Part shown: one piece after another, positions 1 through 8,388 of the stretch
How positions within the stretch are numbered: the stretch's first letter is position 1
Layout: each line of letters opens with the position of its first letter
From: Phycisphaerales bacterium
GTDB lineage: Bacteria; Planctomycetota; Phycisphaerae; Tepidisphaerales; Tepidisphaeraceae
Reading direction: 5' to 3'
Length of the DNA: 40,406 nucleotides
Assembly: GCA_028291615.1 (NCBI GenBank)
Contig: JAQGHM010000013.1
Location: 1 to 40,406 of the forward strand
Translations under genes and position numbers: made by a program
The notes under the pieces: model-generated
Told to the model about the DNA's origin: nothing
The model's database searches: none
Seen by the model: only the letters and a program-made list of their open reading frames with translations

Positions 1-25
1 TTTCCACCGTCTGGAGTGTCTCCCT

Positions 26-592
26 ATGCGCCACGTCATTTCCGCCCTGGTCATCAACGAGCCCGGCGTCCTCGCCGGGGTCGCCGGCATGTTCTCCGCT
101 CGCGGCTTTAACATCGACTCCCTCGTCGTCGGCCGCACCGAAGACCCCAACCTCTCCCGAATGACCATCGTCGTCAACGCCGACGACGTCACCCTTGACC
201 AGGTCCGCAAGCAACTTGCCAAGCTCGTCGCCACCGTCGAGGTCCGCGATTTTGCCGGCAGCGCCTACATCGAGCGCGATCTCGCCCTCGTCACCGTCTC
301 TTGCAACGCCGAAAAACGGCGCGAGGTCGTCGAGATCGTCGAGCTCTTCCGCGGCCGCGTCGTCGACGTCGCCAAGGAGTCGATCACCGTCGAACTCGCC
401 GGCACCGAAGATAAAATCGAAGCCTTCGTCGACCTCATGCAACCCTACGGCATCGAAGCCCTAGCCCGCACCGGCGTCATCGCCATGCCCCGAGGCACCC
501 AACTCGCCAAGGACAAATCCGCCGACACCGGCTCCAAAAAGCGAGTCCGCACCCTCGACGCCCCCGCCGCCGCCGCCCTCCCGCCAAGCTAA
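26..592 (+). CDS. ilvN: Acetolactate synthase small (regulatory) subunit
   Basis: Regulatory subunit of acetohydroxyacid synthase, the first common enzyme of branched-chain amino acid synthesis; it activates the large catalytic subunit and gives valine feedback inhibition. The 188-residue protein opens with the ACT domain (about residues 3-78, with NEPGVLAGVAGMFSARGFNI and the VVGRTEDP loop, the usual valine-site region). The C-terminal small-subunit domain follows (about 84-158, LALVTVSCNAEKRREV onwards). A tail of about 30 residues rich in Lys, Ala and Pro is beyond the usual length. The start is the first ATG after a GGAG-like site at bases 13-16. The large subunit gene would be expected just upstream, outside the window. 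The gene converges on waaA. The family name ilvH would be equally valid. Confidence 0.95.
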   Translation: MRHVISALVINEPGVLAGVAGMFSARGFNIDSLVVGRTEDPNLSRMTIVVNADDVTLDQVRKQLAKLVATVEVRDFAGSAYIERDLALVTVSCNAEKRREVVEIVELFRGRVVDVAKESITVELAGTEDKIEAFVDLMQPYGIEALARTGVIAMPRGTQLAKDKSADTGSKKRVRTLDAPAAAALPPS

Positions 593-622
593 CGAAGAAA
601 AACGTAAAGACGTAAAACATAA

Positions 623-644
623 GGACGCGCCACCCGGCGCGTCC
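623..644. terminator. Hairpin between convergent ilvN and waaA
   Basis: A perfect 9-bp stem (GGACGCGCC with GGCGCGTCC) and a 4-base ACCC loop lie between the stop codons of two converging genes. The minus-strand transcript runs from the hairpin into a T-rich stretch (TTATGTTTTACG), and the plus side into TCTTCTCTTC. It probably ends transcription in both directions, with the better U-tract for ilvN being weak. Confidence 0.6.
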
Positions 645-650
645 TCTTCT

Positions 651-677
651 CTTCATGTTTCACGTCTTCATGTTTCA
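651..677. repeat. TTCATGTTTCACGTC dispersed repeat, copy 1
   Basis: Two tandem copies of a TTCATGTTTCA-type unit end exactly on the waaA stop codon. A near-identical double unit lies at 25589-25615, inside the 3' end of the HEAT-repeat gene. This looks like a dispersed intergenic repeat that tends to sit at gene 3' ends. Confidence 0.5.
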
Positions 678-2021
678 GGCTTTCCGCCCCCGCCGATTCA
701 ACAACCCCACGATCACCTCCGCGTGCCGCAGCGTCGCCCCCTTTTCCTTCATCACCACCGCCCGCGCCCGCGCCCCCATCCCCGCCGCCTCTTCCGGCGA
801 ATACCGCAGCACCGACACCGTCTCCACCAAGGTCCCCTCGTCCACCACTTCCATCACCGCCTCCGCCGCGCGAAACTTGTTCATCGCCTCGGCGAAGTTC
901 CCCGTGAACGGTCCCACGATCACCGGCTTCCCCAGCGCCGCCGGCTCGATCATGTCGCTCCCATGCTGGCTTGGCCCAAGGTTCACCAGCGTCCGCCCCA
1001 CAAACACCACGTCCGCCAGCGAATAAAATTTCCGCAGCTCCCCCATCGTGTCCCCCAATATCACCGGCGGCACCGCCGACGCCGACGACGGAGCCACCGT
1101 TGCCACCGTCTGCCCCACGGTTGCCGACCGCCGCACGCAATGAAACTTCGCCTCCTCGATCAATCGCGCCACCTCGTCAAACCGCTCCGGCTTCCGCGGC
1201 ACGATCACCAGCCGCAATCTTGAATACGTCGCCAGCAATCGCCGATAAGCTCGCAGGATAATCTCCTCCTCCCGCGGCCCGGTGCTTCCGCAAACCCAGA
1301 TCGGCTCCACCCCCGGATACAGCCCCACCGCCGTCGCCAGCTCGTCATCCCCCGCCACCCGCTCCGCCACCTCCGCCGTGTCGAACTTCATCGTGCCCGT
1401 GATCAGCACCCGCCCCGGGTTCGCGCCGAGGTCCACGAACCGCTTTGCGTACGTCTCGTCCTGCACGCAAATCCCCGCCAGCCGCCGGAACATTCCCGCC
1501 GCCACCGGCTTGATCAACCGATACTTCTTATAACTCGAAACCGTCAGCCGCCCGTTCACCAGCACCACCGGGATCTCCCGCCGCCCGCACGCCCGCAAAA
1601 AGTTCGGCCAAACCTCCAGCTCCATCAGCACCACCACGTCCGGCGCTAAAACGTCTAGCACCCGCGACACCGCCTTCGAAAAATCCAGCGGATACCGGAT
1701 CACCGTTAAATTCGCCATCCCGCCATAAAGCTGCCGCGCCCGCGCAAACCCCGTCTCCGTCGTCGTCGAGAGGATCACGTGCGGCACCGGGTTCGCCTGC
1801 TTCAGCATCTTCACCAGCGACGCCGTCGCGTTCACCTCACCCAGGCTCACCGCGTGAATCATCACCGCCCGCTTCGCCGGATCCCGCCGTGCCTCCCCAA
1901 GGCGCCCCATGCGGTTCCGAAAGGCCGATAATATCTTCCGCCGCGCCGAAGGCCTGACCAACCAATAGGGGGCCGACACCCCCACCCCCAGCCCATATGC
2001 GATATCAAAATGGTTGATCAT
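675..2021 (-). CDS. waaA: 3-deoxy-D-manno-octulosonic acid (Kdo) transferase
   Basis: Membrane-associated GT30 glycosyltransferase that moves Kdo from CMP-Kdo to lipid A precursor in lipopolysaccharide synthesis. The 448-residue length fits the family. An N-terminal hydrophobic stretch (about residues 8-22) is followed by HAVSLGEVNA, whose Glu62 corresponds to the catalytic base. Further family motifs are MELEVWPNFL, ITGTMKFD, CGSTGPREEE, PRKPERF and, in the nucleotide-sugar half, GDTMGELRKFYSLADVVFVG and SDMIEPAALGKPVIVGP. The reading frame is open to 2129, but ATG at 2021 gives the normal start (MINHFDIAYGLG). Its partner kdsB lies 16 kb away at 18608. Strong C preference at third positions matches the neighbours. 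Confidence 0.93.
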   Translation of the reverse strand: MINHFDIAYGLGVGVSAPYWLVRPSARRKILSAFRNRMGRLGEARRDPAKRAVMIHAVSLGEVNATASLVKMLKQANPVPHVILSTTTETGFARARQLYGGMANLTVIRYPLDFSKAVSRVLDVLAPDVVVLMELEVWPNFLRACGRREIPVVLVNGRLTVSSYKKYRLIKPVAAGMFRRLAGICVQDETYAKRFVDLGANPGRVLITGTMKFDTAEVAERVAGDDELATAVGLYPGVEPIWVCGSTGPREEEIILRAYRRLLATYSRLRLVIVPRKPERFDEVARLIEEAKFHCVRRSATVGQTVATVAPSSASAVPPVILGDTMGELRKFYSLADVVFVGRTLVNLGPSQHGSDMIEPAALGKPVIVGPFTGNFAEAMNKFRAAEAVMEVVDEGTLVETVSVLRYSPEEAAGMGARARAVVMKEKGATLRHAEVIVGLLNRRGRKA

Positions 2022-2208
2022 AAGTCTGATAATCGACAACCGCCCGACGTTTCCAACACCCTCCCTGCCATCCTTCGCATTGTCCACGGCCGCGGGCACG
2101 CTTCTGTCCGGCCCGTATTTCTGCAGCACCTGTCACATCTCCGCCCGATACGCCATGTATTAGTGTACGACTGAATCCAAACCAAACCCCGAAAGGAAGG
2201 GCAATCCC

Positions 2209-3108
2209 ATGCACAAATCGCCGCGCGCACTCACCACCGTCTCTTGCGAATCCCTCGAACCCCGCCAACTTCTAACCGCCGCCGCCACCCTTGCGGACGG
2301 CATCCTCACCGTTGAAGGCACCCGCCGCGACGACGTCCTTCTCGTCACCCTCTACACCGGCAAAGGCGCCCGCCCCACCTTCAGCGTCACCAACAACGGC
2401 GACGAATTCGCAATCTTCCGCACCAAGGGCATCAGCCGCATCAAAATGCTCGGCGGCACCGGCAGCGACGTCCTCGAAGTCCATGGCCAAGCCACCTCCA
2501 TCCGCATCGACCCCGCCACCCCCGACCTCCTCCAGCTTCAATCAGGCGTCTACTTCCCCCTCCCGCTCACCCTTTTCGGTGGCGCAGGCAATGACACCCT
2601 CACCGGTGGCGTCGCCAACGACCGCATCGAAGGCGGCAGCGGCCGAGACCTCCTCACCGGCGGCGACGGCGACGACCAGATCTTCGGGCAAAACGACAAC
2701 GACACCCTCATCGGCAGCGACGGCAACGACACCCTCGACGGTGGCAATGGTCACGACGACCTCACCGGCGACGGCGCAGCCTCCCCCGTCCAACTCACCA
2801 CCGACATCCAGGGCGACGCCAGTGGCATCTTCAACGTCGTCACCGGCTCGATCAGTTTCACCTTCGATCGACCCAATGGCCGCCTTTCCTTTGGCGGCGG
2901 ATCAACCGGTCAGATCATCCTGAATTCCGAAAAACACGCCACGCTCTTTATCACCAACACCGGCGGCGCCAGCAACGTCATCGTCTCCGGTCAAACCAAC
3001 CAACCCTCCAATCGCGACGTCATCGTTGGAAACGAGGGCCCCGACACCTTCCGCAAATCCGACGCTGATGAAATCCGCGACTTCACCCGTCTCGACAATC
3101 TGATCTAA
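2209..3108 (+). CDS. LEPR-XLL protein with RTX calcium-binding repeats
   Basis: Predicted exported or surface protein of 299 residues. Near the N-terminus it has CESLEPRQLLT (about residues 14-24), the planctomycete LEPR-XLL signature. Residues about 120-190 hold at least four RTX nonapeptide-like units (GGAGNDTLTGG, GGSGRDLLTGG, GSDGNDTLDGG, GGNGHDDLTG), which fold as a calcium-loaded parallel beta roll in known RTX proteins. The remaining 110 residues are beta-rich and not recognised. An AAAGGAAGG site 7-8 bases before the ATG supports the start. It is co-directional with the next gene, 62 bases away, which has the same architecture. Partner and exact role cannot be read from the sequence. 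Confidence 0.85.
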   Translation: MHKSPRALTTVSCESLEPRQLLTAAATLADGILTVEGTRRDDVLLVTLYTGKGARPTFSVTNNGDEFAIFRTKGISRIKMLGGTGSDVLEVHGQATSIRIDPATPDLLQLQSGVYFPLPLTLFGGAGNDTLTGGVANDRIEGGSGRDLLTGGDGDDQIFGQNDNDTLIGSDGNDTLDGGNGHDDLTGDGAASPVQLTTDIQGDASGIFNVVTGSISFTFDRPNGRLSFGGGSTGQIILNSEKHATLFITNTGGASNVIVSGQTNQPSNRDVIVGNEGPDTFRKSDADEIRDFTRLDNLI

Positions 3109-3170
3109 CCAACTCGTGCCCGCGCGTGTCTCCCCTTTCTCTGGACCCATTGGTTCCGGATCGGAGGAAC

Positions 3171-4799
3171 ATGCCCCGCTATACCCCCCGCGCACACATC
3201 GACTCGCTCGAGTCGCGCCTCCTCCTCGCCGCCAATGCCGGCATCCTCCTCACCGGCGCACGCCTCCCCCCCATCGCCACCGGTTCACTCTACGCCGCCA
3301 AGGCCGACTTCAACAACGACGGCAAACTCGACCTCGCCGTCGTCGGTGGAGGCTTTAATTCCAATCGCCCATTCTTCACCGGCGGTCTCCAGGTCCTCCT
3401 CAACCAGGGCGCAGACCTCTTCACCCCCGCCGGCCAACTACAAAGCCTCGTCGGGCCCCCATCCTCAGACTATTCCGGACGCCCGGTCGTCGCGGCCGAT
3501 TTCAATGCCGACGGCAACGCCGACGTCGCCGTCATCGACAACGGCAAACTCGCCATCTACCTCGGCAACGGCGCCGGCGCACTCGCCTCCGCCGGCCAAT
3601 ATCTCGCCAACGACCTCAACTTCGCCCTCACCACGGGCGATTTCAACGGCGACGGCCGCATCGATCTCGCCGCCACCGGCTCGCGAATCCTCAGCGTCAA
3701 CCGCGACATCATCAACACCGAAAAACAAATCGCGATTCTCATCAACGCCGGAAGCGCCGCCTTCACCACCGTTTTCACACACATGTCCGGCAACGAGGGC
3801 TACACCGCCGCTGCCATCGACTACGACCACGACGGCAAAACCGATCTCGCCGTCCCGCTCGTCAACCAAGTCCAAATCCTCACCAGCAAAGGCGACGGAA
3901 CCTTCGACTTCCCCGCCTCCATCGACTCCGGCGGCGCTTGGGACCTCGTCGCCGCCGACCTCAACCGCGACGGCCGACCCGATCTCCTCTATTCCACCTT
4001 CGCCGCCAACACCTTCGGCTCTTACGCCCTCTCCCTCCCCACCGGCGGCTTTGGCCCCGTCGTTCACCTTCCACCCGGCGCTGGAGAAACCCAAGGCGTC
4101 GCCGCCGGTGATTTCAACGGCGATGGCCGCACCGACATCGAGGTCGGCAACGGCGACACCGCCACAAACGCCGTCTTCCTCCAACAGCCCAGCGGCGTGT
4201 TCACCCCCTCCCCCGACTATGCCGACCTAAAGCCCAGCATAGTCGGCGACTTCAACAACGACGGCACCGACGACGGTCTCGTCTACGGTAACCACATCAT
4301 CTACACCCAGGCCCCGCCCGCCCCCCCCGTGGGCCCCGTCTTCACCTCCCGCAAGCACATCCTCGTTATCACCGGCAACCGCCGCGCCGACGTCGTCACC
4401 GTTACCCTCGTCGGCGCCAACCTCGTCACCACGCTCAACGGCGTCACCTACAACACGCCCCTCAACACCGTCCGCCGCATCGAGATCGCCACTGGCCTCG
4501 GAACCGACAAGATCACCATCGACCCCTCCGTCTTTGCCAGCGCCCTAATCTCCGCCGGCGCAGCCAACGACACCGTCCAAGCCGGCAGCGGCAACGACAC
4601 CCTCCAAGGCGACAACGGCGACGACATCCTAAACGGCGGCGCAGGCACCGATGTCATCCAAGGCGGCAAAGGCAACGACACCCTCACCGGCGCTCAAGGC
4701 GCAGACGCCATCTACGGCAACCGCGGAACCGACACCTACGCCCACTCCGACCCCCTCTCCGAACTCCTCGACCGCTCCCCCGACGAACCCCTGATTTAA
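3171..4799 (+). CDS. LEPR-XLL protein with FG-GAP/VCBS-like and RTX repeats
   Basis: Exported protein of 542 residues. The start is ATG 3171, directly after a CGGAGG site; an in-frame upstream ATG at 3126 lacks one. The N-terminal signature is DSLESRLLLA. Residues about 35-385 contain repeated Asp-rich motifs (KADFNNDGKLDLAVV, AADFNADGNADVAVI, TGDFNGDGRIDLAA, YDHDGKTDLAVP, AADLNRDGRPDLL, AGDFNGDGRTDIEV, VGDFNNDGTDDGLV), typical FG-GAP/VCBS-type blades with DxDxDG calcium loops, probably one seven-bladed propeller. The C-terminal 110 residues carry RTX units (AGSGNDTLQGDNGDD, GGAGTDVIQGGKGNDTLTG). Adhesion or surface display is an inference. It forms a pair with the preceding RTX protein. Confidence 0.87.
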   Translation: MPRYTPRAHIDSLESRLLLAANAGILLTGARLPPIATGSLYAAKADFNNDGKLDLAVVGGGFNSNRPFFTGGLQVLLNQGADLFTPAGQLQSLVGPPSSDYSGRPVVAADFNADGNADVAVIDNGKLAIYLGNGAGALASAGQYLANDLNFALTTGDFNGDGRIDLAATGSRILSVNRDIINTEKQIAILINAGSAAFTTVFTHMSGNEGYTAAAIDYDHDGKTDLAVPLVNQVQILTSKGDGTFDFPASIDSGGAWDLVAADLNRDGRPDLLYSTFAANTFGSYALSLPTGGFGPVVHLPPGAGETQGVAAGDFNGDGRTDIEVGNGDTATNAVFLQQPSGVFTPSPDYADLKPSIVGDFNNDGTDDGLVYGNHIIYTQAPPAPPVGPVFTSRKHILVITGNRRADVVTVTLVGANLVTTLNGVTYNTPLNTVRRIEIATGLGTDKITIDPSVFASALISAGAANDTVQAGSGNDTLQGDNGDDILNGGAGTDVIQGGKGNDTLTGAQGADAIYGNRGTDTYAHSDPLSELLDRSPDEPLI

Positions 4800-5028
4800 T
4801 TACCCCGAAATTCCTGAATCCCCAACCACGCCGGGACAGAGCGCCGGGAGCTACGCGACCAGAGCGCCGTCCCGGATTCCCCCCGGCATTTCCGTGCCTT
4901 TCCCCCTCTCCCGCAAGCGCGCAGGAGCGCAATTGTAGTAATCAACATCAACGCTTGTGGGAGAGGGTCGGGGTGAGGGTCTTAATTCGGTCCCACGTGT
5001 CTTTTAATCCCCTTTTGCCCATTGCCCT
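4800..5028. other. Convergent intergenic region with a dispersed element
   Basis: No gene is seen between the convergent ends of the VCBS/RTX gene and the BPL_N-like gene. After 4830 there is an imperfect inverted repeat (CCGGGAC to GTCCCGG, 4832-4876) that could serve as a terminator. The repeat element at 4904-4983 follows, and then a T/C-rich stretch with TTTTGCC-like words (5013-5045), another phrase that recurs at 10866-10900. Confidence 0.5.
4904..4983 (+). repeat. CCCTCTCCC/GGGAGAGGG dispersed palindromic element, copy 1
   Basis: A left arm CCCTCTCCCGCAAGC (4904-4918) pairs 14 of 15 with GCTTGTGGGAGAGGG (4953-4967). The flank TCGGGGTGAGGGTCTT follows. The same arms and flank recur at 23599-23677 with an unrelated centre. 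Conserved arms with a variable centre suggest a small non-autonomous, MITE- or REP-like element. No coding capacity is seen. Confidence 0.75.
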
Positions 5029-5841
5029 CTACCTTTTTCCTTCACCCCCCGCTCCCGAAGCCCACCCCACCGCCCGCCGGATAATTCCATCCAACCCCGC
5101 GCTTTTCTCCGGATGCGGACTCAAACACACCACCCGCCCCTTCCCAAACTCCGCCGCCGCAAACGCCGTAGTCCCCTTCATCACCCCAGCCGGCGCACCC
5201 TTCTCCGCAATCTCCGTCTCATACGTTCCCAGCGCCTCATACGCCGGTAAACCCTCCTTCCCCGCCGCCGCCAGCAGCGGCCCCTGTCCGTAAAACACGC
5301 TCACCACCTCATCGCTAACCCCCAGCAGCCGCCGCCCCTCCGCCGTCATCCGCACCTTCACCTCCCCCGTCCCCCGCGCCCAGTGCTGCCGATCCACCAC
5401 CTTCGCATTCAGAATATGCAGCGACCACGCATAATCCGCCGACGCCAGATAAGCCCCCGCGCAGATCCCCACGTACCCCCCGCCCCCGCGCACAAATTCC
5501 TTAATCGCCTCGCGCCCCTCAGGCTTGAGCGCCTCCGCCTGCCCAGATCCGCTCCCTCCCGGCTGCACCAGCACGTCCGCCTCCTTGAGCCGCCCCGCCC
5601 GAATCCCCTCCGCCGACACGATCGCATAACTAAACTCCTTCCCCTTCGAAGCCGCCAGACACTTCGAAACATTCGCCGGCCCCTGCCCCCCACCCCCCGC
5701 ATCATCATAAATCAAAACCCGAATCACCTTCCCCACCGGCCGAGTGGCAGGCGCTGTCGCCCGCTCTTCCCCCGCAACCCCCCAGGCAATCGACAAACAA
5801 ATGAGCGCTGCCAGCGAACGCGAACGCGCAAGAATGATCAT
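5029..5841 (-). CDS. Secreted BPL_N-like glutamine-amidotransferase-fold protein
   Basis: Exported protein of 270 residues with the class I glutamine amidotransferase-like fold found in the BPL_N family (named from the N-terminal domain of yeast biotin-protein ligase). A signal peptide is visible (IILARSRSLAALICLSIAW). The core has VLIYDDAGGGG, VLVQPGGSGSG and the nucleophile elbow GGYVGICAGAYLAS, with the Cys in GICAGAY. SPHPEKS near the C-terminus supplies the His and Glu of a possible triad. ATG 5841 was chosen over an in-frame TTG at 5856 because it precedes the signal peptide directly. The substrate is unknown; similar planctomycete proteins are annotated only by domain. It ends in a GGEGKR tail. 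Confidence 0.8.
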   Translation of the reverse strand: MIILARSRSLAALICLSIAWGVAGEERATAPATRPVGKVIRVLIYDDAGGGGQGPANVSKCLAASKGKEFSYAIVSAEGIRAGRLKEADVLVQPGGSGSGQAEALKPEGREAIKEFVRGGGGYVGICAGAYLASADYAWSLHILNAKVVDRQHWARGTGEVKVRMTAEGRRLLGVSDEVVSVFYGQGPLLAAAGKEGLPAYEALGTYETEIAEKGAPAGVMKGTTAFAAAEFGKGRVVCLSPHPEKSAGLDGIIRRAVGWASGAGGEGKR

Positions 5842-5939
5842 GTGCCAACCCACCAATAAGAAATGAACCGATCGCGACGCCCGCCATCATACCAACCCCC
5901 GTCATCTGTCGCGATCGCATCATCCCCCAAAAACAAAAC

Positions 5940-5967
5940 CGCCCCGCCGTGTCCACACGGCGGGGCG
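5940..5967 (-). terminator. Rho-independent terminator of the OmpA-family gene
   Basis: A perfect 12-bp stem (CGCCCCGCCGTG with CACGGCGGGGCG) and a TCCA loop. Read on the minus strand, it is followed by GGTTTTGTTTTTGG. It lies 35 bases after the stop codon of the OmpA-like gene. Confidence 0.88.
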
Positions 5968-6001
5968 ATCTTTACTTATTCGCGTTACTGAGCGGGCGAG
6001 C

Positions 6002-6871
6002 TTACTTGTTGTAAGCCGGGCCGGTCTCAGTGGTCGCCGTCGGATCCTTCTTCGCGCCGGCAGCCTTCTTGGCAGCAGTCGCCTTGCCCGTCTTGAGCCA
6101 TTCCGCCGAAGCGGCAGTGGCCTTGACCGGGAGGATGATCAGCTCGACCCGGCGATTCTTCGCCCGGCCGTCATCCGTCGCATTGCTCGCGATCGGACGC
6201 TGATCGGCGTAGCCGACCATCGCCAGGCGGTAAGCGCTGATCGAGTTCTTCTGCAGCGCCTTGCCGACCGCAATTGCGCGGTGGGCCGACAGGTACCAGT
6301 TGTCACGATGACCGGCCTTGATCGTCTCGGCGCGGTTCACCTGGATGCTGTCGGTGTGGCCGGCGATCATCAGCTCATAATCCGCAACGCCCTTGTTGTT
6401 GAGGATCTTCGAGAGCTTGGAAACCGCTTCGGTCGCCTTGGCGGTCAGCTCCACGCTGCCCGGGGCGAACGACACGTCGCTCTTGAACTTGATCATCCCA
6501 CGCTCCGAATCGAAGCTCAGGACGTCGCCGTTCGCGGTCGCGAACTCCGTCAGCTCGCTCGTCAGAGCGGCCGGCAGCGGGTTCGAAGCGCGCTCCAGCG
6601 CCTCGGCATACTGCTTGTTGATCTCGTCGAGCTGCGTCTGCAACTCCGTCTTCTCCGAAGACAGCGACGTGATCTGCTGATCCTTCGCATTGGCCTGTTC
6701 CGACACGGCGCCGAGCTGGTTGCGGTATTCTTCCGCTTCCGCCCGAACCGTCTGAACCTGGTCGCGAAGCAGGTTCCGCTCTGCTTCGACCTTCTTGAAC
6801 TCCGACTGCGAGACGCAACCGGTCAGCGTAAGGCCGACCGCCGCGAGACCGAACCATTTGGACATGCGCAT
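6002..6871 (-). CDS. OmpA-family peptidoglycan-associated lipoprotein
   Basis: Outer-membrane lipoprotein of 289 residues that should tether the outer membrane to peptidoglycan. The lipobox LTLTGC puts the lipidated Cys at residue 19. A heptad-rich coiled coil spans about residues 25-90 (EFKKVEAERNLLRDQVQ onward). The OmpA/MotB domain covers about 120-265, with FAPGSVELTAKA, the peptidoglycan-contact motif AGHTDSIQVN and GRAKNRRVELIILP. The C-terminal 25 residues are Lys/Ala-rich. ATG 6871 follows an AGAAGGAG site at good spacing; upstream in-frame codons lack one. The coiled coil before OmpA resembles the general plan of TolC-independent Pal/YiaD-like proteins, but the exact orthologue cannot be assigned. 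It has its own terminator, so it is likely a single-gene transcript. Confidence 0.9.
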   Translation of the reverse strand: MRMSKWFGLAAVGLTLTGCVSQSEFKKVEAERNLLRDQVQTVRAEAEEYRNQLGAVSEQANAKDQQITSLSSEKTELQTQLDEINKQYAEALERASNPLPAALTSELTEFATANGDVLSFDSERGMIKFKSDVSFAPGSVELTAKATEAVSKLSKILNNKGVADYELMIAGHTDSIQVNRAETIKAGHRDNWYLSAHRAIAVGKALQKNSISAYRLAMVGYADQRPIASNATDDGRAKNRRVELIILPVKATAASAEWLKTGKATAAKKAAGAKKDPTATTETGPAYNK

Positions 6872-7278
6872 GTGCGCTCCTTCTATTAAAACCTTCCCGG
6901 GCGTACGACTACCCCCCAACACTGGGGACGCTGGCCGACGCTTACTCCGTCTATTTCGGCTATACCGGCAGCGACTTTTATGAATGCGCAGATTTATTTC
7001 GCATTGGACCCCTTCGCGCCCGAACCAGCACGTTTTTAAGCGTAAAATGCGTCATCGCGCCCCACCAAGGTCCGAATAAACGCCCCGCCCCCCCGCCAAC
7101 TATCGCTATCGGACCTGCCACTCCCCCCATTCCAAATATTCGTCAAACTTCTATCCCATGCCGTTCTGTCGCATGTTATCCTGTCCCTCCAACTGAGCTT
7201 CTGATTTCCCGCCTCTTCTTTGCGCTCTTTGCGCCTTTGGGGCAGGATTTTCTGAGCTCTAACCTCGGGAGACGAAAC
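6872..7278. other. Divergent promoter region between OmpA-like and SPFH genes
   Basis: No gene is supported. The stretch separates two divergent genes and must hold both promoters; I could not fix either. At 7212-7243 is a TTTGCGCTCTTTGCGCCTTTGG-like phrase, a kind of short dispersed intergenic sequence; a related GTGTCTCTGCGTCTCTGTGTC phrase is at 25379-25399. An AT-richer run with TATTTCGCATTGG lies near 6990-7010. Confidence 0.4.
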
Positions 7279-8388
7279 ATGGGCCTTTGGGACAAAATCA
7301 GCGGGCAACTGATCGACATCGTCGAATGGGTGGATGACACCAACGACACGATGGTCTACCGCTTCCCGCGCTACGAAAACGAGATCAAGAACGGCGCCAA
7401 GCTGATCGTTCGCGAATCGCAGGTCGCCGCCTTCGTCAAGGAAGGCCAGCTCGCCGACGTCTTCAATCCCGGCACCTATACATTAGAGACACGCAACCTC
7501 CCCATCCTCTCTACCCTCGCCGGCTGGAAATACGGCTTCAACAGCCCCTTCAAGGCCGAGGCCTACTTCGTCTCCACCAAGGTCTTTACCGGCCACAAAT
7601 GGGGCACCAAGAACCCCATCATGATGCGCGATTCCGAATTCGGCCCCGTCCGCCTCCGCGCCTTCGGCACCTTCGCTATCAAGGTCTCCGACGCCCCCAC
7701 CTTCCTCAAACAAGTCACCGGCACCAATAGCCGCTTCACGGTTGACGAGATCGGCCAGCAGCTCCGCGACATGATGGTCGCCCGCTTCGCCGACGTATTA
7801 GGCCAATCCAAGATCCCCGTCCTAGACATGGCCGGCAACCAGGACGAGCTTGGCAAGTACGTCACCGCCAAAATCCAGGACGACTTCGCCCCCTACGGCC
7901 TGCAGGTCGTCAGCCTGATGGTCGAAAACATCTCCCTCCCGCCCGAAGTCGAACAGGCGATGGACAAGCGCACCAGCATGGGCGTCATCGGAAATCTAAA
8001 CGCCTACACCCAGTTCCAAGCCGCCAACGCCATCAGCGACGCCGCCAAAAACCCCGGCGGAATTGCCGGCGCAGGTGTAGGCATCGGCCTGGGCGTAGGT
8101 CTGGGCCAGCAGGTTGCCACCGCCATGGGCCAATCCGTCCAATCCCCCGGCATGACCGCCCCACCCCCGCTCCCCCAGACCGCGAGCTTCTTCATAGGCA
8201 CCGACGGCAAACAAGCCGGCCCCTTCGACGTCGCCACATTGCAGTCGATGGCCTCGAGCGGACAACTAAAACGAGAAACGCTAGTCTGGCGCCAAGGCAT
8301 GCCCGCATGGACAAAAGCCGCAGACGTCTCCGAACTAGGCAGCCTCTTCGCCAGCGTCCCACCGCCGCTGCCGGGGCAATCGTCATGA
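7279..8388 (+). CDS. SPFH/Band-7 protein with C-terminal GYF_2 domain
   Basis: A 369-residue member of the bacterial SPFH family often called virion-core-like (YdjI-type). It starts MGLWDKISGQLIDIVEWVDD, after a CGGGAG site; the open frame reaches back to 7237 without a site. The SPFH domain covers about residues 25-250 (FPRYENEIKNGAKLIVRESQ, VFNPGTYTLETRNLPIL, IKVSDAPTFLKQVTG). A Gly-rich link of about 30 residues (GIAGAGVGIGLGVGLG) precedes a GYF_2 domain at about 312-365 (FFIGTDGKQAGPFDVATLQ, TLVWRQGMPAWTKA). It probably scaffolds membrane complexes on the inner membrane. The stop overlaps the next start by four bases (ATGA). SPFH genes of this type are commonly followed by a zinc-ribbon membrane protein, which is present two genes on. 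Confidence 0.9.
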   Translation: MGLWDKISGQLIDIVEWVDDTNDTMVYRFPRYENEIKNGAKLIVRESQVAAFVKEGQLADVFNPGTYTLETRNLPILSTLAGWKYGFNSPFKAEAYFVSTKVFTGHKWGTKNPIMMRDSEFGPVRLRAFGTFAIKVSDAPTFLKQVTGTNSRFTVDEIGQQLRDMMVARFADVLGQSKIPVLDMAGNQDELGKYVTAKIQDDFAPYGLQVVSLMVENISLPPEVEQAMDKRTSMGVIGNLNAYTQFQAANAISDAAKNPGGIAGAGVGIGLGVGLGQQVATAMGQSVQSPGMTAPPPLPQTASFFIGTDGKQAGPFDVATLQSMASSGQLKRETLVWRQGMPAWTKAADVSELGSLFASVPPPLPGQSS